From assembly GCA_028285545.1 (NCBI GenBank), contig JANQPA010000040.1, forward strand, positions 246,321 to 310,320: 64,000 nt of DNA. Direction: 5' to 3'. Made by a program: the position numbers and the translations under genes. A model generated the notes under the pieces. It did no database searches and was not told the DNA's origin. It worked only from the letters and a program-made list of their open reading frames with translations. Shown here one piece after another: positions 53,796-62,844 of this stretch (positions are counted from its first letter, which is position 1; each line of letters opens with the position of its first letter). The DNA comes from Saprospiraceae bacterium. GTDB taxonomy: Bacteria; Bacteroidota; Bacteroidia; Chitinophagales; Saprospiraceae.

Positions 53796-56700
53796 ATGAA
53801 ATCGACTAATCAACTATGGGGTTTATGTTTGGCACTTTTAACTGCTTTTGGCATGCCAAGTATCCCCCTTACTGCACAAAATGCAGAAGAAAACCCACTC
53901 TACAAAGATCTAAATTATAGAAATATTGGCCCTACCAGAGGAGGCCGTGCAACTGCAGTAACAGGAATTGCAGATAAGCCCGGTACTTTTTTTATGGGAA
54001 GTACAGGAGGAGGACTATGGAAGACCTCCGATTATGGCCATAACTGGAGAAATGTATCCGATGGTTTTTTTGCAACCGGCTCTATTGGTGCCATCCGCGC
54101 AGCTGATTCTAATACGGATATTATTTACGTTGGTACCGGATCAGATGGTATTCGTTCCAATGTCATTACAGGTAAAGGCGTCTATAAATCTACAGATGCT
54201 GGAAAAACCTGGTCACATATCGGATTGGAAAAAGTTGGACAGATTGGAGCTGTAGAAATCCATCCTCAAAATCCGGACATTGTATATGTAGCAGCCATCG
54301 GACAAGCATTTGCTCCCAATCCTGAGCGAGGAGTTTACAGAACCAAGGATGGTGGGCAAAGTTGGGAACAAATTCTTTTTATTTCTGATAAAACAGGAGC
54401 AGTAGATCTAGAATTTGCCCCTGGCGATCCAAATACACTCTATGCTTGTATGTGGCGGGGTGAACGCAAGCCCTGGACCATAATTAGTGGGGATAAAGAA
54501 GGAGGACTGTATAAATCCACTGATGGCGGCGACTCTTGGAATCAATTAACTAGTGGCCTTCCAAGTGATCCTTTTGGAAAAAGTGATTTGGCTGTTTCAG
54601 CTGCTGATCCCAATCGGGTTTATGCCCTTATTGAAGCTCCTGAAGATGAAAAAAAAGGAGGATTGTATGTTTCGAATGATCGAGGAGAAAGTTTTTCGCT
54701 GGTAACCAATTTTGCTCCCTTATTAGATCGTCCTTTCTACTACTGTAATATAGATGCTGATCCGAATAATGCTGATATTATTTATTCAAATGCCACCCGT
54801 TTTTTCAAATCCAGCAATGGGGGCAAATCTTGGACTCGTATGTCTACACCTCATGGTGATAATCACGATATGTGGATTCACCCTGATGATTCTGACCTTT
54901 GGGTTCAGTGTAATGACGGAGGGGCCAATGTTACCCGAGATGGGGGTAAAACATGGTCTACTCAAACAAATCAATCCACTGCTGAACTTTATCAAGTAGA
55001 AGTGGATGATCAATTCCCTTATTGGTTGTATGCCGGCCAGCAGGATAATTCCACGATTTCCTTACCTTCTCTTCCTCCTTTCAGTGCTACTAGTGGTCCA
55101 ACAGGCTATTGGATGGCGGTTGGGGGTTGTGAGACCGGTCCTGTGGTTCCCAAGCCAGGAAATCCTGATATTGTCTATGCCAATTGCAAAGGACGTTTTG
55201 GAGTTTATAATAAAAAAACAGGACAGGAACGCCAATACTACGTAGGAGCATCCAACATGTATGGCCATAATCCTAAGGACTTAAAATTCCGATTCCAAAG
55301 AGTTGCTCCCATTCATGTTTCTCCACATAATCCGGATGTGGTTTACCATACCTCGCAATATGTTCATAAAACCATTGATGATGGTAAAACATGGGAAATC
55401 ATTTCCCCAGATCTTACTGCTTTTGAGCCTGATAAGCAGGTTATCTCAGGATACCCAATTACCAGAGACATTACAGGCGAAGAGTTTTATAGTACCATCT
55501 ATGCTATCCGGGAATCTTCCTTAAGTGAGGGGCTTATTTGGGTAGGTGCTAACGATGGACCTGTTCATGTGACTCAAAATGGTGGTAAAAAATGGGATAA
55601 TGTCACTCCAGCAGCCTTCAAAAATGGAGGACGCATTGATGCAGTTGAACCCTCTCCCCATAATCCAGCTAAAGCCTATGTAGCAGGTTATCGCTATCAA
55701 TTAGGTGATTGGAAACCTTATATTTATAAAACAGAGGACTATGGAAAAAACTGGACCTTAATAACTTCTGGAGATAATGGTCTTCCTGCTGATTATCCGG
55801 TAAGGGTAGTCAGAGAAGATCCCAGCAAGGAAGGTTTGTTATATGCTGGAACAGAGTTTGGCCTTTTTATTTCAAATAATGATGGAGAAAGCTGGGAATC
55901 TTTCCAACAAAACCTTCCCAACACTCCAATAACCGATATCAAAGTCAATAAAGGGGATCTTCTGATGTCTACCATGGGTCGAGGATTTTGGATTTTGGAT
56001 GACCTTACTCCTTTACATCAGATGAATGAAACAGTGGCCAAGCTGGATATGTATCTCTTCAAACCGCGGGATAGCTACCGCTTGAGATATCGCCGAACCA
56101 GTTCAAATGCGGTTCCTTATTACCCAGGAGCAAGTGTTTTGATTCATTATCATTTGAAAGAAAAAGTAGAGGATGAAATTGAATTGGATATTCTGAATGC
56201 CGATCAAGAGGTCATCCGCTCTTATACCAATAAACAGAAAGACAATCGAGACAACCTGCCAGAACCAAGTATGAGTACCGGATACTTCGTTCAAGGATTC
56301 AATTCTGCATTACAGTCAGAGGCAGGCATGCACAGGGTAAGCTGGGATATGAGGCATGTTGGTGCCTGGACGACAAGAGGCGGTGGTGGCAGCGGACCTA
56401 TGGTTTCTCCTGGTACTTATTATGCACGACTAAAAATTGGTAACCAGGAAAGTACAGTAGCTTTCGAAGTACGCCCTGATCCTAGAGTTATTGATAGTGG
56501 AATTAAGATGAATGAAATTCAAGCTCAGGAAGTGCTGGCTATTAAGGTTCGAGACTTAATGACTCGTGGAAACAGGATGGCAGACATTGTCAGAAAAGAG
56601 CATAATAAATTAAGTAAAGAAATCAAAGAGGGAGGAAGCAACGATGCTGCAAAAGAGAAAATGTCCAAGCTTGAAAAAATAAAAAATGCCTTGATCACAA

Positions 56701-56882
56701 AAAGTGGACGTTACCAGCAACCTATGATTGTTGATCAGATTCGGTATTTAAGCTTTATGATTGATCGAGCTGACCAAATGCCGGGCAAAGATGCCTTTGA
56801 TAGGTTTGAAGAGTTGAAATCAAGTATTGAAAACTTACTACCTGCTTTCAGAGAAATCTTTCCAAAAGATGAAAGCGATTAA
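53796..56882 (+). CDS. Secreted BNR/sortilin-like beta-propeller protein
   Basis: A 1028-residue protein from the ATG at 53796 (MKSTNQLWGLC); a TTG nine bases earlier is less likely, and GGAGAAC precedes the ATG. A signal peptide (about 1-28) is followed by two beta-propeller blocks of BNR/Asp-box repeats with GKTWSHIG, GGQSWEQI, DGGDSWNQ and GKSWTRM motifs. The C-terminal part (about 790-1028) contains a beta-rich domain and a helical tail. Members of this family are annotated as glycosyl-hydrolase or sortilin-like; no catalytic residues can be assigned, and no T9SS sorting domain is visible. Confidence 0.85.
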   Translation: MKSTNQLWGLCLALLTAFGMPSIPLTAQNAEENPLYKDLNYRNIGPTRGGRATAVTGIADKPGTFFMGSTGGGLWKTSDYGHNWRNVSDGFFATGSIGAIRAADSNTDIIYVGTGSDGIRSNVITGKGVYKSTDAGKTWSHIGLEKVGQIGAVEIHPQNPDIVYVAAIGQAFAPNPERGVYRTKDGGQSWEQILFISDKTGAVDLEFAPGDPNTLYACMWRGERKPWTIISGDKEGGLYKSTDGGDSWNQLTSGLPSDPFGKSDLAVSAADPNRVYALIEAPEDEKKGGLYVSNDRGESFSLVTNFAPLLDRPFYYCNIDADPNNADIIYSNATRFFKSSNGGKSWTRMSTPHGDNHDMWIHPDDSDLWVQCNDGGANVTRDGGKTWSTQTNQSTAELYQVEVDDQFPYWLYAGQQDNSTISLPSLPPFSATSGPTGYWMAVGGCETGPVVPKPGNPDIVYANCKGRFGVYNKKTGQERQYYVGASNMYGHNPKDLKFRFQRVAPIHVSPHNPDVVYHTSQYVHKTIDDGKTWEIISPDLTAFEPDKQVISGYPITRDITGEEFYSTIYAIRESSLSEGLIWVGANDGPVHVTQNGGKKWDNVTPAAFKNGGRIDAVEPSPHNPAKAYVAGYRYQLGDWKPYIYKTEDYGKNWTLITSGDNGLPADYPVRVVREDPSKEGLLYAGTEFGLFISNNDGESWESFQQNLPNTPITDIKVNKGDLLMSTMGRGFWILDDLTPLHQMNETVAKLDMYLFKPRDSYRLRYRRTSSNAVPYYPGASVLIHYHLKEKVEDEIELDILNADQEVIRSYTNKQKDNRDNLPEPSMSTGYFVQGFNSALQSEAGMHRVSWDMRHVGAWTTRGGGGSGPMVSPGTYYARLKIGNQESTVAFEVRPDPRVIDSGIKMNEIQAQEVLAIKVRDLMTRGNRMADIVRKEHNKLSKEIKEGGSNDAAKEKMSKLEKIKNALITKSGRYQQPMIVDQIRYLSFMIDRADQMPGKDAFDRFEELKSSIENLLPAFREIFPKDESD

Positions 56883-56896
56883 TAGAAAAAAAATCG

Positions 56897-56922
56897 AGAA
56901 ATGGCCCTAGGGCCATTTCTCT
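56897..56922. terminator. Perfect 26-base palindrome between convergent genes
   Basis: GAGAAATGGCCC and its complement meet at a central CCTAGG. It lies 15 bases past the BNR gene stop and 14 before the stop of the minus-strand gene. A good bidirectional terminator candidate. Confidence 0.75.
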
Positions 56923-56935
56923 ACCAAAATTAGAT

Positions 56936-57535
56936 TTACTCGATAGTCACATTTTCGTAATATGTTCTGCGTGGTGTATCTATTGCAATAGTATAATTAC
57001 CACTAATTACTTGTTCCAGATTATAGCGTTTTTCAACTTTAATTACATTTTTAATATCATCAGCAAAAATAATGCTGCCATTATGGTCTGAAATGCGGAC
57101 TTTCATATCTGCAATTTTTCCATTAAACCAGCTAATGTCTACTTTTGAGCCATGGACCCTAACTACTGGTGAAAAATAGATTTTTCTTTTGTAGAAAGGT
57201 ATTTCCAACTCTCCGTTTTGGACAAAAACAGATTGCAAAATTTCTTTATTGCCAGACAAGATTATGAGCGAATATTCTCCCTCCATCAAAGCTGAGAGGT
57301 CCAGTATTTTATTATACTCGGTCTCTTGAGTTAGCTGTTGTAAAAGGACAACTTCTCCTTCATCTTTTAATTGAATTAATGTCTCACCATTAAGGCCAAT
57401 TAAGTTTACATTCATTTTTTGAGAGCCGGGAATTGCCTTAATATCAACTTTTAGATGCTTATTATTCCCTGCTACCACATTGGTCAATAGAAAGGTGGTA
57501 AATAGTCCAATTATTAACACATTTAAAGCTTTCAT
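56936..57535 (-). CDS. Secreted beta-rich protein of unknown function
   Basis: A 199-residue protein from the ATG at 57535 (MKALNVLIIGLF); an upstream TTG would add nine residues. A signal peptide (about 1-22, NVVAGN) is followed by repeated beta strands resembling two Ig-like/DUF3244-type units (MNVNLIGLNGETLIQLKDEG; MKVRISDHNGSIIFADDI), ending YYENVTIE. I do not recognise a specific function. A TACTTTTG motif lies at 57586-57593 on its strand, without a -33 element. Confidence 0.65.
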   Translation of the reverse strand: MKALNVLIIGLFTTFLLTNVVAGNNKHLKVDIKAIPGSQKMNVNLIGLNGETLIQLKDEGEVVLLQQLTQETEYNKILDLSALMEGEYSLIILSGNKEILQSVFVQNGELEIPFYKRKIYFSPVVRVHGSKVDISWFNGKIADMKVRISDHNGSIIFADDIKNVIKVEKRYNLEQVISGNYTIAIDTPRRTYYENVTIE

Positions 57536-57852
57536 AAGTAATTCAATTTTGTTGTTTGTCAATTGGTGTTATATAGTTTCAGGAGCAAAAGTAGGTGCAG
57601 GGAACTTGGGTTTCTAGGTCATTTTTATCACTTATTGATGCTATTTTGATCTAAAAAAAATTAAACATTGCCTTTGCGTTAAATTCGTATAGATCCAACC
57701 AAAAATCCTATTTTTTTCAGCTTTGAAATATAAATTTTCTACCGCATCTTATTGAGAAACCAAATAATCGTCTGAATTTTATAATTTGAAAAATCTTGGA
57801 GAAAAAAGTTTAAACATCCACGTTTTTAATTTTTTTTTGAAAAAATATCATT
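57536..57852. other. Divergent intergenic region before the MFS exporter
   Basis: These 317 bases lie between divergent genes. On the minus strand, TACTTTTG at 57586-57593 fits the -7 consensus. Nothing else structured is seen; the rest is AT-rich, with T-runs near 57705 and 57830. Confidence 0.4.
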
Positions 57853-59124
57853 ATGCAAAAACCAAGGTTGTTTCCAGTTTTATTGGTTCATTTTATTGGA
57901 ATGCTGGGATACAGTATTGTTATGCCCTTTTTGGTCTTCTTAGTAGATCGTTTTGGAGGGAATCAATTTATTTATGGACTGATGGGGGCCATGTACCCTG
58001 GTTTTCAGCTAATTGGAGCACCATTAATGGGGAAGTGGTCAGATAATATTGGCAGAAAAAAAGTATTATTATTTAGCCAGATCGGTACTTTTATTGCTTG
58101 GGGATTTTTTATTATTGCTTTATTTCTGCCCATTCAGGCTTTTTTTAGTGTTGAATCTGGTATTGCGGGAACTTTTATTTTTACCGTTCCCTTGGTGATA
58201 TTATTTTTTGCCAGAGCACTAGATGGATTAACGGGAGGAAATGTTTCTGTTGCCAATGCTTATCTTTCGGATATTTCTACTGAAAAAAACCGCAAAGCAA
58301 ATTTTGGCAAAATGGGAATGGCGGCAGGTCTTGGTTTTATCCTTGGGCCTTCAGTAGCAGGGGTACTTGGGTCTACTTCTTATGGAGAGCTTATTCCAGT
58401 ATTAATGGCCGCCTTTATTTCTCTAGTAGCTATATTTGTTATTCATTTTTATTTGCCGGAGTCTCGTCAAAAAGCAGTAGATCCTAATATCGAAGATTTA
58501 TCTATTGTTAAATCATTTCAAGTAGAGCATAAAGAATGTTATAAGATGGACCGATGTCCAGAAAAAACCTTGAGAGGGATATTGAGTATCCCTCAAATTC
58601 CCACTATGTTTTTAATCTATTTTCTTACCATGCTGGCCTTCAGTTTTTTTTATGTGGGCTTTCCCTTGATGGCCATGAATAGAATGGAATGGACTGCAAT
58701 GGAATTAGGCCTTTTCTTTACTCTTTCCAGTGGTATTATGATTCTTGTTCAAGGACCATTGCTTAGTTTTTTATCTGATAAAACGAATGAAAAAAGTTTA
58801 ATCCTGGTAGGCTCGGTACTTCTTAGTCTATTTTTTGTTTTTCTTTCTTTTGGCCAAACAAACTGGGCATTCACCGGGGCCATTTGTTTTGCTTTGGGTA
58901 ATGGTTTGATGTGGCCTTCTTTTTTATCTTTACTTTCCCGGGCGGGAAATAAAGATATGCAGGGTACCATCCAAGGTTATGCCAATAGCACCGGAAGTCT
59001 TGCTAGTATTCTAGGATTATTATTTGGTGGCATTCTCATGGGGATAATAGGACCTGTTTTATTCCTTTCTTCTGCAGTGATTATGTTTTTAATCTTTATG
59101 ATAACCATTAATATTAAGTTATAA
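57853..59124 (+). CDS. MFS transporter, TetA-like
   Basis: A 423-residue major facilitator with twelve helices. Motif A (GAPLMGKWSDNIGRKKVLLF) follows helix 2, and GLGFILGPSVAGVLG is the motif C of drug:H+ antiporters. A hydrophilic loop of about 40 residues, with HKECYKMDRCPEKT, joins helices 6 and 7. Probably an exporter for a drug or metabolite. It is convergent with another MFS gene, 27 bases away. Confidence 0.9.
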   Translation: MQKPRLFPVLLVHFIGMLGYSIVMPFLVFLVDRFGGNQFIYGLMGAMYPGFQLIGAPLMGKWSDNIGRKKVLLFSQIGTFIAWGFFIIALFLPIQAFFSVESGIAGTFIFTVPLVILFFARALDGLTGGNVSVANAYLSDISTEKNRKANFGKMGMAAGLGFILGPSVAGVLGSTSYGELIPVLMAAFISLVAIFVIHFYLPESRQKAVDPNIEDLSIVKSFQVEHKECYKMDRCPEKTLRGILSIPQIPTMFLIYFLTMLAFSFFYVGFPLMAMNRMEWTAMELGLFFTLSSGIMILVQGPLLSFLSDKTNEKSLILVGSVLLSLFFVFLSFGQTNWAFTGAICFALGNGLMWPSFLSLLSRAGNKDMQGTIQGYANSTGSLASILGLLFGGILMGIIGPVLFLSSAVIMFLIFMITINIKL

Positions 59125-59151
59125 GAAAGGGGTATTGGGAGGATAAAAAAT

Positions 59152-60306
59152 CTATTTTATTGTTAGGCGATGTTGATAGAAAAAATAAATAGCGATCCCC
59201 AGGCTAACCAATCCTCCAAACATATAGGCCGTTTTTATCCCAAAATTCTGCACGATAGGTTCCATTAAAATAGGTGAGAAAAACTGTCCTAAAAATACAG
59301 CTGCCGTTAAACCTCCTATTACTTTTCCACGAATAGCAGGAGGAGACTGACTAATCAGACAAAGACTGGCATTCGGCATTAATAAGCCAAAACCAATTCC
59401 TGCTATTGTCATCGTCAAAATGGTCATTCCTAAAGAATTGACCCATTGAACTAAAAAAAGTCCCAAACTTGCAAAAATGAACAGAATATAATAGATCTGT
59501 CTGAAATTGAATCTTTTGGCCAGTCGCTGATAATTTGCTGAAGATAGGGCTGCTGTAAAAGTAGCAACAATCAATCCCACACTCCCCAAACTGGCACTGG
59601 TAATACCTATTTCACTCATCAAAAAAGGTAGTTGAGTGGGTATCAGGTAAAATAATGCCATTCCAAAGAAGGTGGCCAGATAAATGGTTAGGTATAGGTT
59701 CCAGTTAACCTTGGCCGTTTTTTTATTTAATGATAGTTCTTCATTTTCCTTTTGAGGTTCAAACAGATAAATTAAGGAAAGAAGGATAACCACAAAACTG
59801 CTTAAATATACAGCAAATGGGTAGCGCCAGCTGAAATCAGCCAGGATTCCCGAAAGGCTCACAAATATGGTACCTCCAAAAGCCATAAATGCTCCCTGAA
59901 TACCTAAAAATCGGGCTCTTTCTTCCCCTTCAAAATAATCGCCGATTAGGGTCGTGGCTCCGGTCATAATTACGGCTACTCCAATTCCCAGCAATACCCT
60001 ACTTCCTATAATTTGATACAGATCATTTAAATAAAGGCCTGCTGAGCCAGCCAGGCCATAAACCACCATCAGGATCAGCATGGGCTTGATCTTACCCAAT
60101 CTGTCAATTATTATTCCAGCTAACGGAGAAAAAATTGCAATAAATAGAGCAGGTACAGAAAGAAGTAATTTTGTTAGGAAGTTAACATTAGGCAATTCAG
60201 AGAAAGCCTCTGCCATTTTAGGTAAGGCAGGAGCAATTAATGCCCCTGCCATAACCGTTAATGAACTAGCTAAAAGCAGGGTTAATTTAACACCAGTTTT
60301 ATTCAT
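59152..60306 (-). CDS. MFS transporter
   Basis: A 384-residue major facilitator with twelve helices. Motif A is SPLAGIIIDRLGKIKPML near residue 60, and ALIAPALPKMAEAF lies in the first helix region. It resembles bacterial multidrug or sugar efflux proteins. Only three bases separate it from the upstream OsmC gene, so the two form one operon. Not a close copy of the transporter at 57853. Confidence 0.9.
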   Translation of the reverse strand: MNKTGVKLTLLLASSLTVMAGALIAPALPKMAEAFSELPNVNFLTKLLLSVPALFIAIFSPLAGIIIDRLGKIKPMLILMVVYGLAGSAGLYLNDLYQIIGSRVLLGIGVAVIMTGATTLIGDYFEGEERARFLGIQGAFMAFGGTIFVSLSGILADFSWRYPFAVYLSSFVVILLSLIYLFEPQKENEELSLNKKTAKVNWNLYLTIYLATFFGMALFYLIPTQLPFLMSEIGITSASLGSVGLIVATFTAALSSANYQRLAKRFNFRQIYYILFIFASLGLFLVQWVNSLGMTILTMTIAGIGFGLLMPNASLCLISQSPPAIRGKVIGGLTAAVFLGQFFSPILMEPIVQNFGIKTAYMFGGLVSLGIAIYFFYQHRLTIK

Positions 60307-60309
60307 GGC

Positions 60310-60720
60310 CTAGCTTTCCAAAATTTCGTAAGTGTACTCTATCGGGCCACTTTTTCGTAACATCCCAGCTACCCCACAATATTGTTCTAAAGATAGATTA
60401 ATCGCTTTCACCAGCTTTTTGGCTTCCAAATTTTTACCAAAAAATCGAAAATGAATGTGGATTTGGTTATACACTTTTGGATGTTCATCGGAAAGTCCAG
60501 CTTCTACATTAATTTCAAGGCCTTCTATTGGCACTCTCATTTTTTCCAGGATTGAAACTATATCTATACCGCTGCAACCTGCCAATCCACTTAACAACAA
60601 GCGCTTAGGGCTGGGACCCTGTTTATTTCCATCGCCAGCATCTATTCGTATGGTGTGATTATTAACCGTACTATCAAAAAGTCCTTCCCCCTTCCACTCA
60701 GTGGTTACTTTATGTTTCAT
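60310..60720 (-). CDS. OsmC family peroxiredoxin-like protein
   Basis: A 136-residue protein from the ATG at 60720 (MKHKVTTEWKGEGLF); a start at 60786 would add a hydrophobic lead of 22 residues and is not family-like. The two redox cysteines are Cys49 (SGLAGCSGID) and Cys115 (EQYCGVAGM). OsmC proteins reduce organic peroxides, or act on related thiol chemistry. It is co-transcribed with an MFS transporter gene, suggesting a shared detoxification role (inference). Confidence 0.9.
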   Translation of the reverse strand: MKHKVTTEWKGEGLFDSTVNNHTIRIDAGDGNKQGPSPKRLLLSGLAGCSGIDIVSILEKMRVPIEGLEINVEAGLSDEHPKVYNQIHIHFRFFGKNLEAKKLVKAINLSLEQYCGVAGMLRKSGPIEYTYEILES

Positions 60721-60941
60721 AAAACGTCTATTAATTTGGATGATCAATAATGAAATGATTAGGGTCATTGGCAAAACAATTGCCAAAAGTAATAAGTTTA
60801 ATGCAATGTTCGGTCTATTGAACAGTCCATATTCAGGATGTTTATTAATTTGTCAATGATTTAAATAATTCTTTCTGTAATTTTTTAACACTTTGTATAG
60901 TTGTAGTCAGAGGTACCCTTTGACTCCTTAAATCTTAAAAA

Positions 60942-61541
60942 ATGAAAAAAATAATTCTATTGTTTGTATTGCTGTTTTCAGGACTTAGCCTAATGCAAGC
61001 GCAGGAAATGCTAGATGAGATAGCAAAGCAGGGTTGTGAATGTATAGGGAAGTTAGACCTTACAGGGCTTAGTCAGGATGAAAAAAACATGAAATTTGGC
61101 TTGTGTTTAATGGAGAGCCTCGGCTCCATGGACCAGGCTAAACTTAAGGAATTGGATATTGATATGACCAATCAGGCTTCTATGCAAAAATTTGGTGAAA
61201 AAGTAGGGATGAAAATGGCTGTTAACTGCCCTGATGTCATGATGAAAATTGCTCAAATGCAGTCAGAATCCCAACTTAAAACGGTAAGTCAGATCAGCGG
61301 AACCGTAAAGGGGGTGTCAGGCCAGGAGTTAAGTTATATCCAATTAGATGATGGCACTGGAGATGTTAATTCCTTTCTATGGCTAAGTAAAGTAGACGGA
61401 GCCGATGATTTTGTTTCTAACCCACAGGCCATGATCGGAAAAAAAGTAAAAATCTCCTTTGAAACAATGGACATCTATTCTCCTAAAACCAAAGGGTATA
61501 ATTCTAAAAAGGTTATTACTTCTATTGAAGTTATTGAATAA
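60942..61541 (+). CDS. Secreted protein with cysteine-rich N-terminus and OB-like C-terminus
   Basis: A 199-residue protein with a signal peptide (residues 1-20). Residues 25-100 contain spaced cysteines (GCECIGKLD, FGLCLMES, NCPDVMMK), a pattern common in secreted Bacteroidota proteins. The C-terminal half (about 115-195: SGTVKGVSGQELSYIQLDDG, KKVKISFETMDIY) reads like an OB-fold. No named function. Monocistronic. Confidence 0.68.
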   Translation: MKKIILLFVLLFSGLSLMQAQEMLDEIAKQGCECIGKLDLTGLSQDEKNMKFGLCLMESLGSMDQAKLKELDIDMTNQASMQKFGEKVGMKMAVNCPDVMMKIAQMQSESQLKTVSQISGTVKGVSGQELSYIQLDDGTGDVNSFLWLSKVDGADDFVSNPQAMIGKKVKISFETMDIYSPKTKGYNSKKVITSIEVIE

Positions 61542-61853
61542 AATATCATTTGAGTTGGAATAATATTGACTAACTCATCCGCCTTTTAGGTCGTGCATTG
61601 ATTATAACTTTAATTGTATTTTTTTGACACATCATGCCTCCAGCAGACAAGGTCCAGCACACACAGACTGCTATGCTTGTCTGCCTAAGCTTGAGGTTTT
61701 AACTGTCATAGGCGATGCTTAATATAAGCTGTTTTAATGGTTATAATCAACTTAATGCACTCATATAGAGCTGGATAAGCTAGTCAATATTGTATTTAGG
61801 AGGAACCAAAAAATCTGCAAACCTACTTATCTCCCAATTTGAAAATCATAAAT
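61542..61853. other. Intergenic region with a nested inverted-repeat element
   Basis: These 312 bases hold no gene; more than half are the structured element at 61593-61760. The rest, near the minus-strand gene end, shows nothing. Confidence 0.5.
61593..61760. repeat. Nested inverted-repeat element
   Basis: A 168-base element. The outer arms start GTGCATTGATTATAAC and end GTTATAATCAACTTAATGCAC (one five-base insertion). Further in are TGACA/TGTCA, then CCTC/GAGG, then CAGACAAG/CTTGTCTG around the centre. It is unlike the 9.6-kb element in sequence. It could be a MITE-like repeat or a structured RNA; only one copy is seen in this window. Confidence 0.5.
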
Positions 61854-62501
61854 TCATATCCCCCTCGGCCGATCGTGACTACTAATAGAAACGTGAAGGT
61901 GATCAGCAGTCCCTACATGCCTTAAGGTGTTAAATCCCATCATCCTAAAGTACCAAGTTACCAGCCTATTCCTAAACTCACTTTTTCCTCGAGTACGAAG
62001 ATCAACTGCATGTACAAAACCATTACTTTGTTTATAATGTAGAGAATGGTTTTTGGTTGGCAGTCCCATTTTCCTGTAATCCTCTGGATAACGATTGGCA
62101 TCGGTTAGGATCAAATTTTTATCTACCAGGGCAAGCGTGCTAATCCCCAACCTTAGCACTGGATGTAAGGTCCGAAACTCCTTTCTTACTTCTTCACTTT
62201 TGGCATTAGAGGCCGACAAATAAAGCAGGCCTGGAGCACAATACACTAAGACCAAAGCAATAACTACCCAATAGGTCCGTTTAACCCGATCCAAATTACC
62301 TAGATTGCCAGTGAAGTTATATAAATGATATAGAACGTAAATTAGTAAGACCAAAGCACTGCTTATGATCCCTCCTAAAATTGCTATCCATGGGTAGATT
62401 TCATGAACCCAATGCAGGTATACACTTACTCTGATGAGTAAAAAGAAGGGTAGAAAAATGAAAAATATCAGTCGAATGATGAAGAATAAAAATGCTTTCA
62501 T
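61854..62501 (-). CDS. Membrane protein with M15-like D,D-peptidase domain
   Basis: A 215-residue protein with three N-terminal helices (about 5-28, 38-60, 77-97) and a soluble C-terminal domain (about 105-208). That domain carries NHSLHYKQSNGFVHAVDL and ADHLHVSI, giving His155, Asp167 and His203 as candidate zinc ligands like those of the peptidase family M15/DD-peptidase fold, although the His-to-Asp spacing is wider than usual. It could cleave or bind cell-wall peptides outside the membrane. Assignment tentative. Confidence 0.55.
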   Translation of the reverse strand: MKAFLFFIIRLIFFIFLPFFLLIRVSVYLHWVHEIYPWIAILGGIISSALVLLIYVLYHLYNFTGNLGNLDRVKRTYWVVIALVLVYCAPGLLYLSASNAKSEEVRKEFRTLHPVLRLGISTLALVDKNLILTDANRYPEDYRKMGLPTKNHSLHYKQSNGFVHAVDLRTRGKSEFRNRLVTWYFRMMGFNTLRHVGTADHLHVSISSHDRPRGI

Positions 62502-62844
62502 AGCTTTTAGTAGTATAGTGTTACAGTAGTCTAGTGGTCTGGTAGTATAGTATTCTGGGGTATTGGGGTATTGGGGTATTGGGGTATTTAAACATGATGA
62601 TGGGTACAGTCAATAATAATATTAGTTTGTCCGCTCATGATACCTTGAAAAATGATCGAATTCCTATTTTTTTTACAAAGGGAGGAAAAATTTCTATAAA
62701 TGAATTAAATTCAAAAGTCACTTTGGAATGAAAATAGTCGGATTCTGTTCTTTCGTCGCATTTTCTACGATTTTGAACGTAAAAAATGGATTGAACTGTG
62801 GCACACCCTGCATATTAGTTAAAAATAATGATTCAAAACCCATT
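62502..62844. other. Divergent intergenic region with GGGGTATT repeats
   Basis: These 343 bases (with the start at 62845) contain the four GGGGTATT copies at 62557-62588 and, further on, an in-frame upstream ATG at 62728. No convincing promoter was found. Confidence 0.4.
62557..62588. repeat. Four tandem GGGGTATT units
   Basis: Exactly four adjacent copies of the 8-mer GGGGTATT, preceded by a related TAGTATAGTATTCT stretch. The complement vocabulary (ACCCAATAC) appears in the intergenic region near 16525-16545. Confidence 0.8.

Noticed and set aside
57786..58046. Plus-strand 86-codon frame overlapping the start of the MFS gene
   Set aside because: The overlapping frame carries clear MFS motifs; this one has none and includes the AT-rich leader.
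61593..61760. Riboswitch
   Set aside because: It lies past the ends of both flanking convergent genes, not in a 5' leader.
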